Translations under genes and position numbers: made by a program | Shown here: positions 55,601-64,000 of the stretch, one piece after another | Layout of the letters: each line of letters begins with the position of its first letter | How positions within the stretch are numbered: the first letter of the stretch is position 1 | The notes under the pieces: generated by a model | The model's input: only the letters and a program-made list of their open reading frames with translations | Databases searched by the model: none | What the model was told of the DNA's origin: nothing | Origin: Avena insularis | Taxonomy: Eukaryota; Streptophyta; Magnoliopsida; Poales; Poaceae | Length of the DNA stretch: 64,000 bases | Assembly (NCBI GenBank): GCA_023614405.1 | Contig: CM042690.1 | Coordinates: 524,288,293 to 524,352,292, forward strand | Reading direction: 5' to 3'

Positions 55601-56608
55601 ATGAGGCATGAGCCTTAACCCTTTTATAAAACTGATGGTTGGATTCGGATGCGATACCATTCCAAATTTACCGTACAACCACATTACCTGAATTGGGTAA
55701 GGCTTAGCTGGAAATTTATATGCATTAGTATTAGTTCCCTCATGGGAGAGGTTTGAGATGAGGCTACCTCTCAATGTTGTACACCTATGCAGTGCCCAAG
55801 ATGACTGATGGTCATGGTTGGGAGGCCATACTCATAGGAGAGGTGCTTATACTAGGGTGTGTAAAGGGAAGGTTATGTTTGATTATCTGCATACTAAGTA
55901 TGATGATTCAGGGTTATCCCTGACAGATGTATCGAATCTTGTGGTGAAAGTGTACCACCTCTGCAGAGTGGCAAACTATTCGAATAGACGCGTCCGCGGT
56001 TATGGACAGTTGGAATGGCCATACTGTTTCGTTGTCAGATGTTTTCTAAATAACTAGAAATGAATGATGAACTTTGACTTGACCATAACAGGGTTGTGTT
56101 TATGATAATAGCTTCCCAACTTAAGTGATTCTAGAACTTTACTTTATCTTCCTTTGCTTCAGAACTCAGCTTAGGTTTCAAACTTAAATTTATAGTTAAA
56201 CCTATCTCTAGCACTTTAACTTAGATTTATACTACTTGTTAGTGGTAGTTTGCGAGTACTTAAAGAGTACTCATGGCTTTTGTCCCTGGCTATTATCATG
56301 GACAGACTATGAAGGAGATTATCAAGAGGATGGTCAGTAGGACGGCTATGATAACTAGGACTATCTGCCTTCATCAGCATTGCCTGTGCCCCTGAAGATG
56401 GACCCCACCGCTACGCTATCTTTTATTTCCGCTGCTTGTTGTATTAAGACTGGATCATGAGATCCTTATTTGTGTAAAACCTTATGTATGGTTTGTAATG
56501 GATGATATACTGTGATATCCAATCCTTTATGTCTCGCAAAAATGGTAATCCTGGGGTTGCGAGGTATGGCATAACGGGCATCTGGGATTAAAAATCCGGG
56601 TGTTGACA
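52689..56608 (+). repeat. 5' LTR of element E (3.9 kb)
   Basis: TGTAACATCCC...GGGTGTTGACA, 3920 bp. A GC-rich block (about 53400-54300) contains a TATA box, after which the sequence becomes A/T-rich. It matches 62421-64000 with clear substitutions, so the insertion is old. Open frames inside the GC block are not supported as genes. Confidence 0.85.
53947..53954 (+). promoter_or_regulatory. TATA box of the element E 5' LTR
   Basis: TATAAAAG, 1258 bp into the LTR, followed by a C/T-rich start-like region (CCTCCCCAGCCTCTTCTCTCC). The copy in the 3' LTR is at 63675. Confidence 0.6.
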
Positions 56609-56610
56609 AG

Positions 56611-56624
56611 TTGGTATCAGATCC
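56611..56624 (+). promoter_or_regulatory. Primer binding site of element E (tRNA-iMet type)
   Basis: TTGGTATCAGATCC begins two bases after the LTR end. TGGTATCAGA is the standard initiator-Met site in plants. Confidence 0.85.
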
Positions 56625-56839
56625 ATCCTGACCATAGGAGACCCTAGTTAGAATGGACGTCCAAACGAAAAACTTAACGTCAAAAACCAAAGTGAGTATT
56701 TATGAAAAACTATTTCCTCTCTTACCCTTGTGAACTCATTATTTCTCAAAGATTCATGTTCCTCAAAATTCTTACATTACTACTTAAAATTTGACACACT
56801 TGATCACTTCACTAACTTCCTCATCCTTAATTCTTGTAG

Positions 56840-57610
56840 ATGGAGACTCAGTTCAGCAAGTTTTACCAGTTGGGAAACGGAGGTCAGCTGATCTTCAAGA
56901 GGGATCTGGATTCACTGTCGGAGTTATTAGGACACCCACATCTGGAGTTTCTTGGAGCTCAACTTCCAGGACCCCCAGGAGGAGACCTACAGTGGCTAGT
57001 CACTGCGGATCTTCGAGGAAGCATCGAAGCACCAACTTCTAGAAGAATTCAGTTCTCCGTGTGAGAGAACAACTAGCTAGATGGATTAGCCAGGGCAATG
57101 CATGAAGCTCTTGCACGTCTATGTGCCCTCTGCGTCAACAAGATCCAAGGAACCCGTTTTTCCCACTATGCAAGACGTGACTTCATGGGAATGCCGATGG
57201 AGATGCCAAGTCACCCAGAGTTGAGGCGTCAAGTGGAGAACCTTGATTTCTTGCTTCATGACAGACAGCAGGAACTGGACAATGCCAGGGAGTTAGCTAA
57301 CCAGAACCGTGCCATCGTCGACCAGAAGGCCCAGACTTTCGCACTGCTTGTCCAAGACCGCCAGTCTCTTTGCTGCCAGCGTGCAAAGAAGGATCGCACC
57401 ATCGCCCGTCTTCGCAATAAGGTGGCCGACCTCGAGAAGACCGTCAAGGAGCAGGAAGCTCAGCTTGTCGCCAAGGAAGAAGAAGATGAGGGTGAAGACA
57501 TCCAGGGAGATATGGATTCTTACCTCAGCAACGATGATGACTTTCTGGAGGAGGATGTTGTGGACTTCTACACTGATGATGAAGACTCCGACTTCATCGA
57601 TGATGAGTAG
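56840..57610 (+). pseudogene. Extra ORF upstream of gag in element E
   Basis: It opens METQFSKFYQLGNGGQLIFK and reads 74 codons to a TGA at 57062. A short region (57062-57097) is in another frame and contains REQLARWISQG, then the original frame resumes at 57098 for 170 codons to TAG 57608. It has a globular N-terminus (LPGPPGGDLQWLVTADLRG), a coiled coil (about residues 130-220 overall, with RQQELDNARELANQNRAIVD) and a strongly acidic end (DDFLEEDVVDFYTDDEDSDF). It lies between the PBS and gag. I recall similar anonymous proteins from wheat but no function. Confidence 0.55.
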
Positions 57611-57859
57611 ATGCACTGGAGCACTGTCGTAGCATGAGATGTATCATCTCATTGTATCGTAGCTTGCAGAATGGTTCCTCAAACCATTTGTTTTCCCCTT
57701 TGAGTGTTGTGGTATGTGTTGTATCGTGTGCTTGCTTGCATGAATGAAAATGAAGTTAGTTGAAAAACCTGAGTCTAACTCAAAGTTTTGTATTTGAAAA
57801 ACCCAAAACCATGAACCTTAGAATTTCCCTCTTACCCCTATATCTATCTCAATCTTCAG

Positions 57860-59391
57860 ATGACTCGTGGAAACCATGGAGGGAGCAGCTCGTCGCAGGA
57901 CCCAATGCTGCAGATCTTGCAGAATCTCATCGCGGACCGTGAAGCAAGCGCGGGCGGCGTCAAGCCAACTTAGCAACATTGCAGCAGATCGCCCAAATGG
58001 CTCTCAACAACCAAGGACGTGGAAATCAGGATCACCAAGGATCCAAACTCAAAAACTTTCAGAACACCAATCCCCCAATCTTTAACCAATCTGAAAACCC
58101 ATTAGATGCTGATGACTGGTTACAGACCATGGAAAACAACTTAGAGGTTGCCAGAGTTGATGAGAATGAAAAAGTTCTCTTCGCCACCCACTATCTAGCG
58201 GGATATGCAAGAGCTTGGTGGAATAACATCCGCAATATGAACCATGGCCAGGTGATGACCTGGGAAGCATTCAAGGTCAAGTTCAGCCGCACCCACGTCT
58301 TGAGGTCTTATCAGCGGATGAGAGATGAATTCCGAATTGAAGCAAGGAAGAATGACGTGGTGGAGTACCGTGACAGATTCTTGTCACTTGCCAGATATGC
58401 ACCGGATGAGATCAACACGGAGGCCAAGAAGAAGGAGAGATTCTTAAACGGATTGCATGATGAGATGCAGACTATCCTCGTCAACATCCATTTCGATGAT
58501 CTCGAAGAGCTAGTCGACTCTGCCATTCAGATGGAAGGGAAGATTAACCAGGCAAACGACAACCGCAAGCGTCATATGATGCAGCAGTCTGGATCCAGTA
58601 GTCACCAGAAGTACCGTCCCAACCCCTCACCAGGATATGCACCAAGGAACAACCGACCCCCAAATTCTCGCCCAAGCTACCCCAACCGTAGCGGAGGTAA
58701 TGTGAAGTCCGGGGGGAACAATCACAACTCCGGCAATGCCAACAATTTCAACCGTGCCCCTCCCAAGAGCAACAACAGCAACAACAACACTACGCCCAGA
58801 ACTTGCAGCAATGCGGTGCCTGTCATAGTCAAGGACAAGTCCCAGATCACTTGTTTCGAGTGTGGAGTGAAGGGTCACTACTCCAATGAGTGTCCCAAGA
58901 AGACTGCCGCCAATGCCCCCGTGAATGCCCCAGCTCAGCAGCAGCGTCATGTTCAACCAGGAAGGAGATTTGCCCTAGGGAACCCTCACAACCGCAACGG
59001 TCGTCTCTTCCACATGAACGCAGAAGAAGCCCAGGAAGCGCCAGATGTAGTGCCGGGTATGTTTTCTGTCAACTCAGTTTTAGCAAGAGTATTGTATGAT
59101 TCTGGAGCATCGCATTCATTTGTCACCGAAGAATTTGTATGCACTAGTAAGATTCACCCAACCAACCTGAAGCATGTCATGATAGTTCAAATCCCCGGTT
59201 CAACAACAAAAGCTAAAAAAAATTGCAAAGCTGTACCTATCAGAATACATGGAATAGATTTTTATGCCAACCTAATTGTACTTGGAACCAAAGTATTGGA
59301 AGTAGTACTAGGTATGGACTGGATGTCAAGGCATAAAGGACTGATAGACTATGCTAAGAAAGCCATCACCATGACAAGTAGTTACGAGTAA
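57860..59391 (+). pseudogene. Gag-protease of element E
   Basis: ATG 57860 (MTRGNHGGSSSSQDPMLQIL) loses frame near 57955, after which the main frame is open to 59391. The gag domain contains DADDWLQTMENNLEV and ARAWWNNIRNMNHGQVMTWE; a Pro/Asn/Ser-rich linker follows. The CCHC knuckle is CFECGVKGHYSNEC and the protease catalytic box is VLYDSGASHSFVTEE, with VVLGMDWMSRHKG behind it. TAA and TGA follow in tandem (59389-59394) where the pol frame should continue. Confidence 0.8.
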
Positions 59392-59394
59392 TGA

Positions 59395-60413
59395 GAGCAT
59401 ATCTCTGAAACCTTACCCCGTCAATTCAAGTGCAACAAGAGTGTAGCCCTGCCCACCATTGACCAAGTCAGAGTAGTCTGTGAATACCCCGACGTATTCC
59501 CAGATGAATTGCCAGGTATGCCCCCAGATAGGGTTATTGAGTTCATTATCGAACTAATCCCCGGAACCGGACCTATAGCCTAGAGACCCTATACCATGAA
59601 CCCCTCAGAGTTAGTGGAACTAAAGAAGCAGTTGGATGCCATGTTAGCCACAGGCTTGATTCAGCCAAGCGCATCGCCATGGAGATCACCAGTGTTATTC
59701 ATCAACAAAAAAATGGACGCAATCGTCTGTGTACAGATTACAAAAAGTTGAATGACATCACCATCAAGAACAAGTACCCTTTGCCAAAGATAGAGGATCT
59801 ATTTGATCAGTTGACTGGAGCCCAGGTATTCTCAAAGATTGATCTTAGGACTGGTTATCACCAACTTAAGATTCGTGCAACGGATATTCCAAAGACCGCC
59901 TTTACTACTCGCTATGGTTTATACGAGTATACGGTTATGTCTTTTGGATTAACCAATGCCCCTGCTTATTTCAAGAATCTCATGAATAAGATCTTTATGA
60001 ATTTCCTAGATAAGTTTGTAGTTGTGTTTATCGACGACATCCTTATCTACTCACGGTCAGAAGAAGAGCATGAGCAACATCTGAGAATCATTCTAGAAAC
60101 CCTGAGAGAGCATCAGTTATATGCCAAGTTCAGCAAGTGTGAGTTTTGGCTGAAAGAAGTAGGATTCCTAGGACATATTGTGTCTGCCAGAGGAGTGTCT
60201 GTTGATCCCACCAAAATCAAAGATGTCGAAGAATGGGAAGCCCCAACCAATCAAACCCAAGTTCATTCATTTCTCGGATTAGCGGGATATTACCGCAAGT
60301 TCGTAGAAGGATTCTCGAGCATAGCCCGACCAATTACCCAATTGTTGAAGAAGGACAAGAAGTTTGAATGGACAGACAAATGTGAAGCCAGTTTCTAGGA
60401 GCTGAAGAAGAGA
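59395..60413 (+). pseudogene. Reverse transcriptase of element E
   Basis: The frame continues from the protease ([31 protein letters not shown]) with a TAG at 59581. It then drops one base in an A run at 59707-59713. From 59679 it reads [35 protein letters not shown], and the catalytic [19 protein letters not shown], with [24 protein letters not shown] at 60396 stops it. Confidence 0.85.
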
Positions 60414-60869
60414 TTGATATCAGCCCCAATTTTGATCATGCCAGACATCAAGAAGCCGTTTGATGTGTATTGTGATGCATCCAAGATTGTCCTAGGATGT
60501 GTATTGATGCAAGAAGGCAAAGTCATCGCGTATCTGTCTCGACAACTGAAGAAGCATGAGCAGAACTATCCGACCCATGATCTTGAGCTAGCAGCTGTGG
60601 TTCTAGCATTGAAGACATGGCGTCATTATTTGATGGGTAATCGCTGTGAGATTTACTCAGATCATAAGAGCTTGAAGTATATCTTCACTCAGAAGGAGCT
60701 GAATATGAGGCAAAGAAGATGGATAGAGTTAATCAAGGATTATGACCTTGACATTCACTATCACCCCGGCAAAGCCAATGTGGTAGCGGATGCTCTTAGC
60801 AGATTGCCGTGTAGGCTTAACACCATGATCAAAGAGAAGCAACCCAGTTTGTATGAGGAGTTGGAGTAG
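60414..60869 (+). pseudogene. RNase H of element E
   Basis: 151 codons: [60 protein letters not shown] and [13 protein letters not shown]. The active-site Asp, Glu and Asp are present. A TAG at 60867 ends it, and the frame continues into integrase. Confidence 0.85.
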
Positions 60870-61967
60870 TTCAGGACTGAGTTAGTTAGCAAAGGATTCC
60901 TAGCTAGCATTGAACTTCAACCCACTTTGATTAGCCAAATCAAGGAAGCCTAGAAGGAGAATGACAGTATCGACGGAATCAAATGTCGTATTGGTACAGG
61001 AAAGGTACCTGGATTCACCGAAGACGAAGAAGGAGTACTGTGGTACAAAGGACATATCTGTGTGCCAGCAGATTCGGAGTTAAAGGAAATTATCATGAAG
61101 GAAGCTCATGATACTCTTTATTCTATCCACCCCGGAGGAACAAAGATGTATTAGGATTTGAAAGAGCAATTTTGGTGGCACAAGATGAAGAGAGAGATCG
61201 GAAGTTACATCGCCAAATGTGACATCTGTCAAAGAGTCAAAGCAGAGCATCAGAGACCTGCAGGACTGTTGCAACCATTGCAGATTCCAGAATGGAAATG
61301 GGATTCCGTCATAATGGACTTTATCACCGGTTTGCCTACTTCTAGTAGGGGAAATGACTCAATCTGGGTCATAGTTGATAGACTGTCCAAGGTAGCCCAT
61401 TTTATACCTGTCAAGACTACCTACCAGAGTGCAAAGCTAGCAGAGTTGTACATTGCTAGGATTGTTAGTCTGCATGGAACCCCCAAGACCATCGTGTTAG
61501 ATTGAGGAACCCAGTTTACTTCAATATTTTGGCAGAAAGTTCAGGAAGGTTTAGGAACCAAGTTGAACTTCAGATCTGGCTTATCACCCATAAGCAGATG
61601 GATGATCGAGAGAGTTAACCAAATCCTAGAGGATATGCTTAGAGCTTGTGTGTTGGAATACGGATCAAAATGGGAAGACTGCCTGCCTTTCGCAGAATTC
61701 TCATATAACAACAGTTATCAAGCTAGTTTGCAGATGGCACCATTTGAATTCCTATACGGAAGAAAGTGTCGTACCCCTTTGAATTGGTACATGAAGTAGG
61801 AGAGTCAGATCTTTGGACCCGACATTCTTCGAGAAGCAGAAGAGAAAGTTCACAAAGTCCATGAGCACCTCAAGACCGCCCAATCCAGACAGAAGAGCTA
61901 TGCCAACAAGATAAGGAGAGACCTGGCTTTCAATGTCGGAGATTTTGTATATCTCAAGGTTTCACCA
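60870..61967 (+). pseudogene. Integrase of element E
   Basis: The zinc-finger part has HPGGTKMY and CDICQRVKAEHQ; the core has MDFITGLPTSSRGNDSIWVI, then TIVLD next to GTQFTS, then a scrambled segment near 61575-61610 before ERVNQILEDMLRACVLEYGS and CRTPLNWYMK. Stops: TAG 60951, TAG 61152, TGA 61503, TAG 61797. The conserved HPQTDGQ-type segment preceding ERVNQ is out of frame here. Confidence 0.8.
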
Positions 61968-62372
61968 TTGAAGGGAACTCAACGCTTTAGTCTGAAGGGA
62001 AAGTTAGCCCCCAGATATATCGGACCTTTCAAGATTCTGAACCGTCGAGGAGAAGTATCGTACCGACTGGAACTACCAGAAGAGATGTCTTCCATCCACA
62101 ATGTGTTCCATATCTCGTTATTCCGCAAATGCTTGGAAATACCCGAGAAGATGGAAGTTTTCAAGAACATCGATCACAGAGCTGTGGAAATCAACAATGA
62201 CCTGACCTATCGGGAAGTACCCATCCGTATCTTAGAAGAAGCCTACAGAACCACCAGGACCAGGAGCATCAAGTTTCTGAAGATTCAGTGGAGCAACCAT
62301 ACCGAGGAGGAAGCCACTTGGGAGCGCGAAGATTATATTAGGACAGAGTTCCCAGATCTCTTTAGTTCCTAG
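61968..62372 (+). pseudogene. Integrase tail and chromodomain of element E
   Basis: 134 open codons. The GPY/F-type module is RYIGPFKILNRRGEVSYRLE; SSIHNVFHISLFRKCLE follows. The chromodomain is at about residues 85-130, with VPIRILEEAYRTTRTRSIKF, IQWSNHTEEEATWEREDYIR and a FPDLFSS end. Chromodomains of this group steer integration to modified chromatin. The frame ends at 62372, 35 bp before the polypurine tract. Confidence 0.85.
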
Positions 62373-62406
62373 TTTTCTTTGTAAATCTCGGGACGAGATT
62401 TTGTTT

Positions 62407-62418
62407 AAGGGGGCAAGG
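62407..62418 (+). promoter_or_regulatory. Polypurine tract of element E
   Basis: AAGGGGGCAAGG, two bases before the 3' LTR; primes plus-strand synthesis. Confidence 0.75.
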
Positions 62419-62420
62419 TT

Positions 62421-64000
62421 TGTAACATCCCAAAACTTTAATCCAAGCTTATCAAGATCAAATCATCCAAAAATAGGGTTAACAAAAACTTCTCATAATT
62501 AAATATGAAAGCATTCAGATGTGTGTGCATTTAAAATAGGAGTTGATTTGAAGTGCCTTGTTTAAGTGATCCAATGCTTGTAAAATGTTTCTTAGGTGAT
62601 TTAAACATCATCTACATCATTCCCAAACTTTTCCTAAAGAAAATCAAATAAAAAAGAATTAAAAAGGAGGAATGGTCATTTTGGCAAATTTAACTCCCAT
62701 GCCTACTTTGGCTATTCCTAGTACTCAAAGCTTAACAGAAACAATTCTTGATCTTTGCACCCCTTGCTAGTACACATAATTAGGTACCAAGGCCCACCTT
62801 TGGATCTGCTAAAAACATTATGTTAATTATTTTAAATGACAGTTTAAAATTGAATCTAGTGCATATGCATAGATCACCCCTATTTCAAAAACCATCTATT
62901 TGAGCTCCACTTTCAAAACCCTTGCAACCAAAGACTACCTATCACTAGTGGAGATCACTCACAAAATTTGAAACCAAAATTCAGAACTTTCTTTCATGCG
63001 GCCATTTCATCAAACACTTGGCATGCATAATCTCTACTCTAATCCTAGCTCACTGTTTACTACAGGGTTTTGCCCCCAATTGATGTTCATTTATCTCCCC
63101 TGTCCCCTCTTGATCTAACTAGGGTCTAACCACCCACTCCCCTAGCCCCTAGTGGCACGGCCATGCCATGCCGAGCCGCCTCTCGCCGGCCAACGTTGCC
63201 CTCACCGTAGCAGACCGCCCCTCTCCCTCTCTCCATGTCTAGGAGGTAGCTCACACCTCACCGCCACCCCCTATCCCTTGCCCGAGCCCAGCCATGCAGT
63301 GGACCACCGAGGACAAGCCGCTCCCAGTGCCACCGCACCATGCAGTCGCCCAGGCCGCGCCTGTCCCTTCGCCTGAGACCACCCCATGGCAGCAGCCCGC
63401 GCCCGCCGCTCTGCCTCGACCTGGAGAACACCCCAGACAACCCCGCTGGCCGCCCAACGCCTCAAAGCCACCGCTTGCCATGGACACCGCCGCCTCTGCC
63501 TCTCAGAGCACCACCTTGCCCAGACCGCAAGCCACCGCCCCTACGGCCGCATTCAAGTTCTAGAGCACCGCCAGGGAACCGCCCATCGACCGCCATCCCC
63601 AGCCATGCCTCTACCCTGCCGTAGCCATGTCGCCACCGTCGCCTGCCCATCCCGCTCGGTCTCACCGTCGGGCCTATAAAAGGAGCCCTCCCCAGCCTCT
63701 TCTCTCCACACCATTCCACTCCCCTCTCCTCTCTGAACCTCACCCACCTCTAGCTGTAGCAAGGCGAGCTCTGCCTCGCCGGAATTGGAGCCGGAGCAGC
63801 CGCGGTAGGAGGAGAAGGGCGTCGTTGATTGCGACCACCCCAAGCTCTGCCGCAATCGCGCCTCGCATCGCCGTCGTCTTCCACGTCGTTTGCCCACCTC
63901 GCCGACCCTGCTAGAGCCACAATGCGCCCCCTGAGACCCCACCGAGCTGCTAGGGTTCGAGCTCAACCTGCAACTTCGTAAATGCGACGACCCTTAGCCG
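62421..64000 (+). repeat. 3' LTR of element E, truncated by the window end
   Basis: TGTAACATCCCAAAAC, matching the 5' LTR from its first base. Its TATA box starts at 63675. By the 5' LTR length it should end near 66340. Confidence 0.85.

Larger units (their letters stand above)
52689..64000 (+). mobile_element. Tekay/Del-like chromovirus (Ty3/Gypsy) element E, 3' end cut by window
   Basis: It has an initiator-Met-tRNA-type PBS, gag with a CCHC knuckle, a DSGA protease, an FIDD reverse transcriptase, integrase and a C-terminal chromodomain, in order, with long LTRs. Very long LTRs and a chromodomain point to the Tekay/Del chromovirus lineage. It starts inside the minisatellite (left TSD candidate ACTCT, 52684-52688). 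About 2.3 kb of the 3' LTR is beyond the window. Confidence 0.88.

Noticed and set aside
1..64000. tRNA or rRNA genes
   Set aside because: Apart from the tRNA-complementary primer binding sites of retroelements, I saw no cloverleaf-like or ribosomal sequence; a covariance search would be needed to exclude them.

Overview
This window looks like intergenic, transposon-dense DNA from a Triticeae grass (wheat, barley or a close relative). Two Angela/WIS/BARE-1-type solo LTRs, a Sabrina-like Athila LTR, CACTA ends and several Ty3/Gypsy elements are recognisable by eye. No intact conventional host gene is visible. The best host-like candidate is a small two-exon GRF zinc-finger gene (31980-32545, minus strand) carrying one in-frame TAG.

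Layout, left to right. (A) 1-9782: the 3' part of a Tat-like Gypsy element in plus orientation. It carries a multi-exon antisense gene, split by a 4.1-kb solo LTR (2616-6710, TSD TGGTG), and ends in a 3' LTR (9006-9782) that sits in a Sabrina-like LTR remnant (to 10446). (10447-17117): decayed DNA transposons. These are a Stowaway-like end, a two-exon gene fragment, a DUF4218 (CACTA) fragment, an Angela-type solo LTR (13672-15460), two CACTA-type termini and a ~125-bp tandem array, followed by a Copia gag scrap. (C) 17118-23073: a structurally complete non-autonomous Gypsy element (TSD AGGGG) inserted in that gag scrap. (D) 23345-31228: an Athila-like element with gag-protease and an extra ORF but no reverse transcriptase or integrase, and with a truncated right LTR. 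(B) 33508-46146: a complete Tat-like Gypsy element (TSD ATAGG), gag-pol on the minus strand and a spliced antisense gene on the plus strand. 47926-52688: a 398-bp tandem duplication leading into a 48/39-bp minisatellite, which is interrupted by an Angela solo LTR (49069-50766, TSD AAAAG). (E) 52689-64000 and beyond: a Tekay/Del-like chromovirus with ~3.9-kb LTRs, an additional ORF before gag, and a chromodomain; its 3' LTR is cut by the window end.

The elements form a nested history: A in Sabrina-like DNA, a solo LTR in A, C in Copia debris next to CACTA ends, B in a ~430-bp tandem repeat, and Angela and E in the minisatellite. Almost all coding regions are broken. Many breaks are TAG or TGA codons where relatives have CAG or CGA, which suggests decay of methylated DNA.

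The most unusual structures are: the antisense multi-exon gene shared by A and B; the minisatellite whose two unit lengths are both multiples of three, so it stays open in several frames; a GTATAG-type hairpin motif present in both LTRs and in a four-copy internal array of D; and the ORF upstream of gag in E. Family names come from recall of typical sequences, not from a search.
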